From positions 434,001-498,000 of the forward strand of contig NZ_FXYF01000001.1 in NCBI RefSeq assembly GCF_900184945.1: a stretch of DNA of 64,000 nucleotides, read 5' to 3'. How positions within the stretch are numbered: position 1 is the stretch's first letter; each line of letters starts with the position of its first letter. Shown here in pieces: positions 16,413 to 25,046 of the stretch. Both the position numbers and the translations under genes were made by a program. The stretch comes from Antarctobacter aquimaris (lineage in GTDB: Bacteria > Pseudomonadota > Alphaproteobacteria > Rhodobacterales > Rhodobacteraceae). The notes under the pieces are model-generated. The model ran no database searches and was not told where the DNA came from. It saw nothing but the letters and a program-made list of their open reading frames with translations.

Positions 16413-16841
16413 CTACAGCTTGTCCAGCAGTTCCAGCAGCCGCTCCAGCTCGCGGCGGGTCAGATTCTGCGCCGTGGCCGCCGATATCGTGGCGGCGGTC
16501 TGCACCGCCTGCTCGGCAAATGCGCGCCCCTCGGGCGTCAGGGAGATATCCAGCCGCCGCATGTCCGAGGTGCTTTTGGTGCGCTGGACATGGCCCTTGG
16601 CGCGCAGCCGGTCGACGACGCCCTTGGTGGTGGCCGCGTCCATGCCCACCAGCCGGCCCAGCTGGTTCTGCGAGATCGCGCCCTCGTCCAGCAGCTTGGC
16701 CAGAACGGCGAATTGCGTGGGCGTGACGTCGGGCATCATCCGCAGAAAGACTTCGAGGTGTTTCTGGTTTGCCAGACGCAGCTTGAAGCCGATCTGCTCT
16801 TCCAGCCGGTAGGCCAGGGTGTCGCGGTTGTCTGTATCCAT
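16413..16841 (-). CDS. MarR-family regulator of the N-heterocycle cluster
   Basis: A 142-residue MarR protein with its winged helix in residues about 30-100 (QFAVLAKLLDEGAISQNQLGRLVGMDAATTKGVVDRLRAKGHV) and a C-terminal dimerisation helix. The start at 16841 gives a normal MarR length; the frame is open upstream but adds an atypical basic leader. It is divergent from the Rieske oxygenase, and the gap between them contains a TTGTTTG...CTAACAA palindrome that also occurs twice at the enamidase/hydroxylase promoters. MarR proteins usually bind such palindromes and release on binding the aromatic substrate. Confidence 0.87.
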   Translation of the reverse strand: MDTDNRDTLAYRLEEQIGFKLRLANQKHLEVFLRMMPDVTPTQFAVLAKLLDEGAISQNQLGRLVGMDAATTKGVVDRLRAKGHVQRTKSTSDMRRLDISLTPEGRAFAEQAVQTAATISAATAQNLTRRELERLLELLDKL

Positions 16842-16955
16842 CCGGCGTTTTTCCTGCGGGGTGGACCCTTTTGGCGATCGCCTTGGCGCCCACCTTTCGG
16901 GCTTCAGTCTTTCACGAAGGGCGCCTGTGGTCCATTTCCTGATTGGGCCAACAAA

Positions 16956-16973
16956 TTGTTTGACAGCTAACAA
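16956..16973. promoter_or_regulatory. MarR-type operator candidate, copy 3
   Basis: TTGTTTGACAGCTAACAA lies between the divergent marR and Rieske oxygenase genes, 115 bases upstream of marR. It is the third copy of the motif found at 8881 and 8961. An overlapping short palindrome AACAAATTGTT (16950-16960) extends it on the left. Confidence 0.75.
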
Positions 16974-17092
16974 GTTTTTGGTGCGGAATGCCACAAAGGT
17001 CAAGCCGCGCGGCGCTGGTTCATCCATCGCCCTGTCGGACCAAGCCGGATGGATCGCCCGTGCAGCGGGCGACGCAACAGGAGGGAAAGACG

Positions 17093-18160
17093 ATGCCGTT
17101 CGTCAGAAACGCCTGGTACGTGGCCGGATGGTCGCGTGATTTCGGTGCCGAGATCCGTGCCCTGACCATCGTTGACCAGACCTTGGCGATGTTTCGGGCC
17201 GGCGACGGCACGCTTGTCGCGCTGGAGGACCGCTGCCCGCATCGTCAGCTGCCGCTGTCAAAGGGCAAGCGGATCGGCGACACGATCCAGTGCGGCTATC
17301 ACGGCATGACCTTTGACCGGACCGGCGCCTGCGTCCGTGTGCCGGGGCAGGACAACCTGCCCGCCAGCGCCTATGTGGATGCCTTCCCGGTCGAGGAACG
17401 CCACGGGATCGTCTGGGTCTGGATGGGCGACCCTGACCGCGCCGATCCCGCGACCATATTCGACCTGCCCGAATTCAGCGACCCGGCCTGGCACCTGCAC
17501 CATGGCGACGCGCTGCATCTGCGGGCCAATTACCTGAACGTGGCCGAAAACCTCGTGGATCCGGCGCATGTCAGCTTTGTGCATCCCACGACGCTGGGCA
17601 GTTCGGCCTCGGAAAACGTGCCGGTGCATGTCAGCACCAAGGGCAAGACGATCACCGCCTGGCGCTGGATCCGCAATGCGCCGCCGGTGGGGTTCTTTCA
17701 GAAATTCGGCGGCTTCACCGGCAATGTGGACCGCTGGCACTATTACCATCTCTACCTGCCCAGCACGGCGGTGATCGATTTCGGCAGCGCCGACGCGGCC
17801 CTGAACCTGCCCGAGGACGAGCGTCAGAAAGGCGTGCGCATCTTTGCGCTGCATTTCGTGACCCCCGTGACCGAGGACTACACCATCGACCACTGGATGC
17901 ACATCCGCAACGCGGCCGTGGGCGACGATGCGGCCTCGGCGCAGATGGACGCGATGTTCCGCATCGCCTTTGCCGAGGACAAGGAGATCCTCGAGGCGAT
18001 CCACATCGAGGAACAGCGCCCGCACAAGCGCAAGCCCATTCGGATAGCCATTGACAAGGGCCCGAACGTGTTCCGCAAACGGATACGCGACCTGATCGAA
18101 GCCGAGGCAACCGAAGACCTTGGAGAACCTGTAAGATCAACCTTCGTCCAGCACGACTAA
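17093..18160 (+). CDS. Rieske non-haem iron oxygenase (VanA/N- or O-demethylase type)
   Basis: A 355-residue oxygenase subunit. The Rieske [2Fe-2S] ligands are C48, H50, C67 and H70; the mononuclear iron site is ENLVDPAHVSFVH, giving H159, H164 and the bridging D156. Size and spacing match single-component alpha subunits such as VanA, which demethylate methoxy or N-methyl aromatics using a separate reductase. The ATG at 17093 follows AGGAGGGAAAG. No reductase gene is present in the window, so electrons come from elsewhere. It is followed after 26 bases by an ABC importer gene set. A role in preparing an N-methylated or otherwise substituted pyridine for the nicotinate route is an inference from context. 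Confidence 0.85.
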   Translation: MPFVRNAWYVAGWSRDFGAEIRALTIVDQTLAMFRAGDGTLVALEDRCPHRQLPLSKGKRIGDTIQCGYHGMTFDRTGACVRVPGQDNLPASAYVDAFPVEERHGIVWVWMGDPDRADPATIFDLPEFSDPAWHLHHGDALHLRANYLNVAENLVDPAHVSFVHPTTLGSSASENVPVHVSTKGKTITAWRWIRNAPPVGFFQKFGGFTGNVDRWHYYHLYLPSTAVIDFGSADAALNLPEDERQKGVRIFALHFVTPVTEDYTIDHWMHIRNAAVGDDAASAQMDAMFRIAFAEDKEILEAIHIEEQRPHKRKPIRIAIDKGPNVFRKRIRDLIEAEATEDLGEPVRSTFVQHD

Positions 18161-18186
18161 GGACCCCCAACGGAGAGGATACCTCA

Positions 18187-19392
18187 ATGCATCGCAAGAC
18201 GTTTCTGACAGGGCTGGCAGGTGCTGCGGCGCTTGCCCTAACGGGGCTTCCGGCCCTGGCACAAGACACGATCAAGATCGGCGAGATCAACCATTACAAG
18301 CGCATGGCCGCCTTTGCCGAACCCTACAAGATGGGGATCGAACTGGCGCTGGACGAGGTGAATGCCGCGGGCGGCGTGCTAGGCAAGCCGCTGGAATTCA
18401 TCTTCCGCGACGACCAGGGCGATCCCGGCGAGGCCATCAAGATCGCCGAGGAACTGATGACGCGCGATGGCGCGGTGATGCTGACTGGCACCATTCTCAG
18501 CAACGTCGGGCTGGCGATCTCGTCCCTGGCGGCCGAAAAGAAATACCTCTACCTCGCGTCCGAACCGCTGGCGGATTCCATCGTCTGGGCCAGCGGCAAC
18601 GATTACACCTTCCGCCTGCGCACATCGACCTACATGCAGGCCGCGATGCTGGCGGAAGAGGCCGCCAAGTCCGACGCGATCCGCTATGCCACCATCGCGC
18701 CCAACTATGCCTACGGCAAGGAGGCGGTCGAGGCCTTCAAGACGGTCCTGACCCAGCTCAAGCCCGAGGTGGAGTTCGTGACCGAACAGTGGCCCGCCCT
18801 GTTCAAGATCGACGCCGGCGCCGAGGTGCAGGCGCTGGAACGCAGCAAGCCTGACGCGGTGTTCAACGTGACCTTCGGCACCGACCTTGCGAAATTCGTG
18901 CGCGAAGGCACCACGCGGGGCCTGTTCGACGGTCGCAAGGTCTACGGGATGCTGACGGGCGAGCCCGAGTACCTTGACCCCCTGGCCGATGAGGCGCCGG
19001 TGGGTTGGGTCGTCACCGGCTATCCCTGGTATGACGTGACGGACGCCTCCAACAAGGCTTTTGTCGACGCCTACCAGGCCCGCTACAACGACTATCCGCG
19101 CATCGGATCGCTGGTGGGGTACATGACCGTGCAATCCATCGCGGCCGCGCTGGAAAAGGCCGGAAGCACCGACACCGAAGCGCTGAAGATGGCCTTCAAG
19201 GGGCTGGAAGTGGATACACCCGTCGGCCCGATCACCTATCGCGCGATCGACCACCAGGCGACGATGGGCGCCTTTGTCGGCACCATCGCGATGGAGGACG
19301 GCAAGGGCCTGATGGTGGATTGGACTTACAAGAACGGTGCCGATTACCTGCCCTCCGACGAGCAAGTCATGAAGCTGCGCCCGGCCAACTGA
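18187..19392 (+). CDS. Branched-chain-type ABC transporter substrate-binding protein
   Basis: A 401-residue periplasmic receptor with a cleavable signal (MHRKTFLTGLAGAAALALTG) and the type-1 binding-protein fold (IKIGEINHYKRMAAFAEPYK..., DEVNAAGGVLGKPLEF). It is the receptor of the ABC importer encoded immediately downstream. Receptors of this class in catabolic clusters often bind aromatic acids rather than branched-chain amino acids, and the setting points to an N-heterocyclic carboxylate or its methylated form. The gene follows the Rieske gene by 26 bases with an AACGGAGAGGATA ribosome site. Confidence 0.87.
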   Translation: MHRKTFLTGLAGAAALALTGLPALAQDTIKIGEINHYKRMAAFAEPYKMGIELALDEVNAAGGVLGKPLEFIFRDDQGDPGEAIKIAEELMTRDGAVMLTGTILSNVGLAISSLAAEKKYLYLASEPLADSIVWASGNDYTFRLRTSTYMQAAMLAEEAAKSDAIRYATIAPNYAYGKEAVEAFKTVLTQLKPEVEFVTEQWPALFKIDAGAEVQALERSKPDAVFNVTFGTDLAKFVREGTTRGLFDGRKVYGMLTGEPEYLDPLADEAPVGWVVTGYPWYDVTDASNKAFVDAYQARYNDYPRIGSLVGYMTVQSIAAALEKAGSTDTEALKMAFKGLEVDTPVGPITYRAIDHQATMGAFVGTIAMEDGKGLMVDWTYKNGADYLPSDEQVMKLRPAN

Positions 19393-19520
19393 GCCTGCGC
19401 GACATGATTGCGGGCGGCAGCCAGTCTGCCGCCCGCGTTGCGCTGTGCTGGCGGGTTTCGCCATCCAGGCCAACCCCGGCTTCGGCCTGAGCATTCTCCA
19501 AGACATCCAGGACCAATCAC

Positions 19521-21383
19521 ATGGGTTTCTTCATCGCACAGCTTCTGACGGGGCTTGCCAATGCCGGCGCGCTGTTCATGGTCGCCTCGGGCCTGTCGCT
19601 GATTTTCGGCGTCACCCGGATCGTGAATTTCGCCCATGGGTCGTTCTACATGCTGGGCGCCTATGTCGGGTATTCGCTGATGCAGGTCCTGCCGGGGTCC
19701 GTCGGGTTCTGGGGGTCGATCGTTCTGGCCGGGGTGATCGTTGGGCTGATCGGCGTGATCGTGGAAATCTGCGTGCTGCGCCCGGTCTACCGCGCGCCCG
19801 AACTGTTCCAGCTTGTCGCCACGTTCGGGGTGATCCTGGTGATCCAGGACCTGACCCTGATGACCTGGGGGGCCGAAGACGTGCTGGGACCGCGCGCGCC
19901 GGGCCTGACCGGCGTGGTGCGGATCCTGGGCGAACCGGTGCCGAAATACGATCTTGCCCTGCTCGTGATCACGCCTTTCGTGGCGCTGGGGCTGTGGTAC
20001 CTGATCACCCGCACGCGCGTCGGCGTGCTGGTGCGCGCCGCCACGCAGGACCGCGAGATGGTGGGCGCGCTGGGCGTCAACCAGTCCTGGCTGTTCACCG
20101 GCGTCTTTTTCCTGGGTTGCGCGCTGGCGGGCCTGGGCGGGGCGCTGCAACTGCCCAAGGGCGGCGCGGACCTGCTGATGGATTTCAACATCCTCACGGC
20201 GGTCTTCGTGGTCGTGGTGATCGGCGGCATGGGGTCCCTGCCGGGGGCCTACCTGGCCGCCGTGCTGATCTCGGTCCTGGGCGTGTTCGGCGTGACCTAC
20301 ATGCCGCAAAGCACGCTGGTCTTGATGTTCGTGATCATGGTGCTGGTGCTGATGATCCGGCCCTATGGCCTGTTCGGCCGGCCCGAGGTGGCCGGCGAGC
20401 ATGGCCAGGTGGGCGAGCCGGAACGCCCGATCAAACCGGCAGGTCCGCGCGGCCGGATGATCGTGGCGGCCGGCCTTGCGCTGCTGGCCCTGCTGCCGCT
20501 CTACGGATCGAACTTCGCGCTGGTCCTGGCGACGGATATCCTGATCTTCTGCCTGTTCGCCGCCAGCCTGCACTTCATCCTTGGCCTTGGCGGTCTGGTC
20601 AGCTTTGGCCACGCGGCCTTTTTCGGCGGCGGGGCCTATGTGGCGGCCCTTCTGGTGACCTATGCCGAAACGCCGATGGAACTGGCGATGCTGCTGGCGC
20701 CGCTGGGCGCGGGGTTCGCCGCGATCATCATCGGCTGGGTCTGCCTGCGGCTGACGGGCGTCTATTTCGCCATGCTGACGCTGGCCTTTTCGCAGCTGCT
20801 GTGGAGCCTCGTGTTCCAGTGGGGCGAGGTGACGCGCGGCGATGACGGGCTGGTCAACATCTGGCCCTCGGCCTGGGCCTCGGGGACCATGGTCTATTTC
20901 TACCTGACGCTGTTGATCTGCACGGGCGGCATTCTTTTCCTGCGCCACGCCGCCCATTCGCCCTTTGGCTATGCGCTGCGCGCCGCCCGCGACAGCGCGC
21001 GCCAGGCCGAGGCGACAGGCATCGACACCAGGCGCGTGCAATGGGTGGCCTTTGCGCTGGCGGGCGCGATGGCGGGCGTCGCGGGGGGGCTGTTCGTCTT
21101 TTCCAAGGGCAGCGTCTTTCCCAACGAGCTGGAGATCGCGCGCAGCTTTGATGCACTGATCGTGGTCTTTCTGGGCGGGGTCAAGACGCTGGCAGGCGGT
21201 GTCGTGGGCGGCGCCGCGCTGGAGGGGGCCAAGGACATCCTGACCCGCTTCGAATACTGGCGCCTGGCACTGGGCGTGCTGATCATCGCGGTGGTGATCG
21301 TCGCCCCCGATGGCCTGGTCGGCACCGCCCGCAAGCTGAGCGAACGCTGGGGCCTGCTGCGCGGCGCGGAGGACGGCAAATGA
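19521..21383 (+). CDS. Fused LivH-LivM branched-chain-type ABC permease
   Basis: A 620-residue membrane protein joining the two permease domains that are normally separate. Residues about 1-290 are LivH-like (SLIFGVTRIVNFAHGSFYM, GGMGSLPGAYLAAVLIS), and about 310-610 LivM-like (FGHAAFFGGGAYVAALL, GLVNIWPSAW, LGGVKTLAGGVVGGAAL). A linker rich in Glu, Pro and Gly (about residues 290-312) connects them. It follows the receptor gene after 128 bases and overlaps the ATPase gene by four. Confidence 0.9.
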   Translation: MGFFIAQLLTGLANAGALFMVASGLSLIFGVTRIVNFAHGSFYMLGAYVGYSLMQVLPGSVGFWGSIVLAGVIVGLIGVIVEICVLRPVYRAPELFQLVATFGVILVIQDLTLMTWGAEDVLGPRAPGLTGVVRILGEPVPKYDLALLVITPFVALGLWYLITRTRVGVLVRAATQDREMVGALGVNQSWLFTGVFFLGCALAGLGGALQLPKGGADLLMDFNILTAVFVVVVIGGMGSLPGAYLAAVLISVLGVFGVTYMPQSTLVLMFVIMVLVLMIRPYGLFGRPEVAGEHGQVGEPERPIKPAGPRGRMIVAAGLALLALLPLYGSNFALVLATDILIFCLFAASLHFILGLGGLVSFGHAAFFGGGAYVAALLVTYAETPMELAMLLAPLGAGFAAIIIGWVCLRLTGVYFAMLTLAFSQLLWSLVFQWGEVTRGDDGLVNIWPSAWASGTMVYFYLTLLICTGGILFLRHAAHSPFGYALRAARDSARQAEATGIDTRRVQWVAFALAGAMAGVAGGLFVFSKGSVFPNELEIARSFDALIVVFLGGVKTLAGGVVGGAALEGAKDILTRFEYWRLALGVLIIAVVIVAPDGLVGTARKLSERWGLLRGAEDGK

Positions 21384-22156
21384 CGGTTGTTCTGGAGGCC
21401 AAGGGCCTGTCGAAATCCTTTGGCGCGATCAAGGCCGTGTCGGAGGTGTCCTTTGCCCTGAACAAGGGCGAGCTGCTGGCGATGATCGGCCCCAATGGCG
21501 CGGGCAAGAGCACCTGTTTCAACATGCTGATGGGCCAGCTGAAACCCAGCGCCGGCACGGTCTGGCTGAACGGGCAGAACCTGGCCGGTCTCGGCCCGCG
21601 GCAGATCTGGCGCCTGGGGGTGGGGCGGACCTTTCAGATCACCGGCACCTATGCCTCGATGACGGTCGCCGAAAACGTCCAGATGGCGCTGATCTCGCAC
21701 CACCACCGGGTCTTTTCTATCCTGCCCTACGCGCACCGGCTGTTCCGGGACAAGGCGCTGGAGCTGCTGGCGCTTGTCGGCATGGCCGACCAGGGCGAAC
21801 GGCATTGCGCGGTGCTGGCCTACGGCGATCTCAAGCGGCTGGAACTGGCGATAGCGCTGGCGCATGAACCCAGCCTGCTGCTGATGGACGAACCTACCGC
21901 CGGCATGGCCCCGCGCGAGCGCATCGCCCTGATGCAGTTGACCGCCGACATCGTGCGCGACCAGGGCGTGAGCGTGCTGTTTACCGAACATGACATGGAC
22001 GTGGTCTTTGCCCATGCCCACCGGGTCATGGTGCTGAACCGCGGCCGATTGATCGCCAACGGCACGGTCGAGGATATCCGCAACGATCCGCGCGTGCAGG
22101 AGGTCTACCTGGGTGGCGGCACCCTGATCGACGCCGGGGAGGACGCCCATGCTTGA
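21380..22156 (+). CDS. LivG-type ABC transporter ATP-binding protein
   Basis: A 258-residue ATPase with Walker A GPNGAGKST, Walker B LLLMDEPTAGMAP and a switch histidine (TEHDMD). The ABC signature reads LAYGDLKRLE, where the usual LSxGxQ is changed to AYGDLKR, as is common in LivG proteins. It is translationally coupled to the permease gene (4-base overlap) and to the LivF gene (8-base overlap). Confidence 0.9.
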   Translation: MTVVLEAKGLSKSFGAIKAVSEVSFALNKGELLAMIGPNGAGKSTCFNMLMGQLKPSAGTVWLNGQNLAGLGPRQIWRLGVGRTFQITGTYASMTVAENVQMALISHHHRVFSILPYAHRLFRDKALELLALVGMADQGERHCAVLAYGDLKRLELAIALAHEPSLLLMDEPTAGMAPRERIALMQLTADIVRDQGVSVLFTEHDMDVVFAHAHRVMVLNRGRLIANGTVEDIRNDPRVQEVYLGGGTLIDAGEDAHA

Positions 22157-22850
22157 GATCGCGGCAGTCAACAGTTTCTACGGCAAGGCCCAGGTGCTGA
22201 GCGATCTCAGCTTTGACGTCCAGCGCGGGCAGGTGGCGGCGCTGCTGGGGCGCAACGGCGCGGGCAAGTCCACGACGATGAAATCCATCATGCAGCTGAT
22301 CGTGCCGCGCAGCGGTTCGATCCGCTTCATGGGCAAGGAACTGGTGGGCCTCGCCCCGCATCGGGTGGCCAAGCTGGGCCTGGGTTACGTGCCCGAGGAC
22401 CGGCGCATCTTCACCGATCTCACGGTGCTGGAAAACCTCGAGGTCGGGCGCCAGCCGCCGCGCGACGGGACCGTGACCTGGACCCGCGACATGCTCTTTG
22501 ACCTGTTTCCCAACCTGGCCGAGCGGCGCAACAACCGCGGCAAGGAGATGTCGGGCGGCGAGCAGCAGATGCTGACCATCGCCCGCACGCTGATGGGCAA
22601 CCCCAGCTTCGTGCTGCTGGACGAACCCAGCGAAGGCATCGCCCCGGTGATCGTCGAACAGATGGCCCGCGTGATCCTGCAACTGAAATCCGAGGGGCTG
22701 ACGGTGCTGCTGTCCGAACAGAACCTGCATTTCGCCCGCGCCGTGGCCGACGTGGCGGTGATCATCGAAGGCGGGGCGCAGAAATTCTACGGCACCCTGG
22801 CCAAGCTGAAAGCCCACCCCGAGATCCGCGACGCCTATCTTTCGGTGTGA
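22149..22850 (+). CDS. LivF-type ABC transporter ATP-binding protein
   Basis: A 233-residue ATPase with Walker A GRNGAGKST, signature MSGGEQQML and Walker B FVLLDEPSEGIAP, completing the importer as the partner of the LivG-type subunit. It is the last gene of the Rieske-importer operon. No obvious hairpin terminator with a T-run follows the stop. Confidence 0.9.
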   Translation: MLEIAAVNSFYGKAQVLSDLSFDVQRGQVAALLGRNGAGKSTTMKSIMQLIVPRSGSIRFMGKELVGLAPHRVAKLGLGYVPEDRRIFTDLTVLENLEVGRQPPRDGTVTWTRDMLFDLFPNLAERRNNRGKEMSGGEQQMLTIARTLMGNPSFVLLDEPSEGIAPVIVEQMARVILQLKSEGLTVLLSEQNLHFARAVADVAVIIEGGAQKFYGTLAKLKAHPEIRDAYLSV

Positions 22851-23661
22851 CAGGCGAGCCATCGGGGCGCTGGTGCGCCGCAAGACCGGTTCGGCCCCTC
22901 CCACGCCGACAAGGCTACGAGACATATCTGGCATGCCGGTCCTGCGCGCCGCCGCTGTGCCTATGGAGCGCATGCGGTGCTCCCAAGTCGGGGCTCGGAC
23001 TACGTTGCAGGTGTGCCGATCCATACGCGCGACGGGACCTTTGTCGCCGCCAATCGGCGCGTGGACGGAGCGGTTCGTCTAGCCGATGACGCTCTGAGCG
23101 GGGCCCGCCGATCAAGGCGCTGCACCACGTCAGGGGCCTGAACGACCCGCCGATTGCGGCGCTCTTGGGGGCTGGTGCTGCTGGTGGCGGTCTTTGTCAT
23201 CGGCACCACGCCGGCGCCGACGTGCCTGGCACGGCGCATGTCGGACGGCATCGCCGAGCGCCCCGCCAAAGCCTTCGACAATCTCCAGTCGCGCGAGGTG
23301 GTGGCGACCCAAGGCGCCTGGATCGCTGCGTGGCCCCGCCAACGGGGGCGCCCTGGCCGCGCAACAGTGTGCGGACCGGCCAGCCGGTGGCCCCAAACCC
23401 CTCCTGCGGGGACTCCGGGGTGCAGCCGGTCATGCGGTTGCGCGAGTCCGCGCGGATGGTATGCCATTTCCTCTCGTGACCCGAACCGGGCACCGGATTG
23501 CCTTCCATGTCAAAAGGGACTGCCGCGCGCAGGTGAGATGAGACCGCATGGGGGCATGACGCATGGATATTCACTTCGTTCCGGTCGCCTGCTGTATGTC
23601 GCCGCATGTGCCGAACGCGGGCCGATCCGGCAAGACCACGCGGGAGCTGGCGCGGGCCGGG
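22851..23661. other. Gene-free stretch, probably eroded coding DNA
   Basis: About 810 bases of high-GC sequence without a reading frame that looks like a gene: the longest frames lack ribosome sites and contain broken, composition-skewed peptides. Short peptide stretches such as VPIHTRDGTFVAANRRVDGA (around 23010-23070) look protein-like and then run into stops. I read it as decayed coding sequence but cannot name the ancestor. Confidence 0.5.
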
Positions 23662-24381
23662 TCAGACGAGGCGGCAGGAGACTGCGCCAAGCCCTTCGAT
23701 CCAGCCATCGACGTCGGTGCCGGCGGGGAACCAGGCCAGGCCCGACACCGACCCGGTGATCACGATCTGGCCTTTCGCCAGCCCGCCGCAGTGGTCGCCG
23801 AGATTGTCCAGCAGCAGCGCGAGGTTCTTCAGCGCGGAGCCGCCGGGAACGGAGACCGGGCCGTCGACCACCGTGGTTTCGCCGCAGGTCAGGCGCGCGG
23901 TGGCTGTGCCGAAATCGCTGCCGTCCCAATCGTCCAGCGCCGGGCCGACGACCATCCCGTCGTTGATCTGCATGTCGGCCAGTTTCATCGCCGCGTTGTC
24001 ATCCGCCCCGGTCAGCCGGGTGTCGACGATCTCGATCAACACGCAGGGTCGGAAGTGGCGCTGCGGGTTTGCCATCATGTCCGGCACGGGGTCCGTCAGC
24101 AGCTCCAGCCCGACCTCCAGTTCGATCCCCATCCGGCCGTTGACGGTCCGGGCGGCGCCGGAGCGGGCCACCTTGGCGGCGCTGATCGGGGCCATCATCG
24201 GCGCGCCCTCGGGCCGGGTGCCGACCTTGAAGCCGCCCACCGGGCCCAGCGTGGCCTGCACGCGGCGCTGGATCTCAAGCGCCTGCGCGTAGTCCGGGGC
24301 CTGGAGCGCGGCGGCATCGGCGCGGGTGCCGCTGCGGTGCGCCTCGATCAGGGCATCTGCAAAGGTCTGGGCAAGTGTCAT
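23662..24381 (-). CDS. 2-keto-4-pentenoate hydratase-type (MhpD family) enzyme
   Basis: A 239-residue cytosolic protein of the fumarylacetoacetase-like hydratase group. Features include GGFKVGTRPEGAPMMAPI, an acidic metal-binding stretch GRMGIELEVGLEL, INDGMVVGPALDDW and GSVSGLAWFPAGTDV. Family members add water to 2-oxopent-4-enoate or decarboxylate related oxo-acids in aromatic meta-cleavage routes. The ATG at 24381 follows GGAAAGGACC; the frame is open further upstream but without support. No other meta-cleavage gene lies next to it, so the true substrate is open. Confidence 0.78.
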   Translation of the reverse strand: MTLAQTFADALIEAHRSGTRADAAALQAPDYAQALEIQRRVQATLGPVGGFKVGTRPEGAPMMAPISAAKVARSGAARTVNGRMGIELEVGLELLTDPVPDMMANPQRHFRPCVLIEIVDTRLTGADDNAAMKLADMQINDGMVVGPALDDWDGSDFGTATARLTCGETTVVDGPVSVPGGSALKNLALLLDNLGDHCGGLAKGQIVITGSVSGLAWFPAGTDVDGWIEGLGAVSCRLV

Positions 24382-24569
24382 CGGCGGTCCTTTCCGTGTC
24401 GTCGTTGCCCCTTGCGGGGGCGCGGTCCCGGCAACGGCCTGGCGCCTTGCCATCTTTGCCAAAGCCGCGCGCCTGTCCAGCGCGGCGTGCCCTCGCCCAG
24501 GCGATTTAGGGTTGCACCGTGGTCCCGCCCTGCCATCCTCGTCCCCATTCACAAGGGGGGGAGTTGAAG

Positions 24570-25037
24570 ATGCGCCGGTTCTTTCTGATCGTCAGCCACG
24601 CGGCCTGTGTCGGGACAGGCTTTGCCCTTGGCATCTACCTCTTGCCGATCCTGACGGCCCCCGCCTCGCCCGATGCAGCGGAGTTGCAGCAGATGGCGCG
24701 GGATGCGACCTATACCGCGAGCTCTACCCGTGACCGGCGCGGCAGCGATTTCCTGCACTGGGGCGAGGGGATCGTCAGCCTGAGCGCCACCATGATCGTG
24801 CACGAGGGCAAGCTGGCCCCCGGACCCGACTACCGCATGTACCTCGTGCCCGCCTACGTCGAGCACGAGGACGAGTTCCTGCCGCTCAAGGCGTCCTCGG
24901 TCCAGGTCGGCGAGGTCAGGAGCTTTGGCGGCGCGGTGGTCAGGATCCCCGAGGGCGTGAACATCGAGGACTATACCACGGTGCTGATCTGGTGCGAGGC
25001 CTTTGGCGAGTTCATCACCTCGGCGCAGTACCGCTGA
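24570..25037 (+). CDS. DM13 domain protein with N-terminal membrane anchor
   Basis: A 155-residue protein with one N-terminal hydrophobic helix (LIVSHAACVGTGFALGIYLL) that is either a signal anchor or an uncleaved signal. The rest matches the DM13 domain: GEGIVSLSATMIVHEGKLAPGPDYRMYLVP, and the CEAFGEFITSAQY ending with the conserved cysteine. DM13 has been proposed as an electron-transfer or redox domain. The start at 24570 follows a G-rich site. It converges on the SDR gene with only nine bases between stops. Confidence 0.8.
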   Translation: MRRFFLIVSHAACVGTGFALGIYLLPILTAPASPDAAELQQMARDATYTASSTRDRRGSDFLHWGEGIVSLSATMIVHEGKLAPGPDYRMYLVPAYVEHEDEFLPLKASSVQVGEVRSFGGAVVRIPEGVNIEDYTTVLIWCEAFGEFITSAQYR

Positions 25038-25046
25038 GGCGCGACC

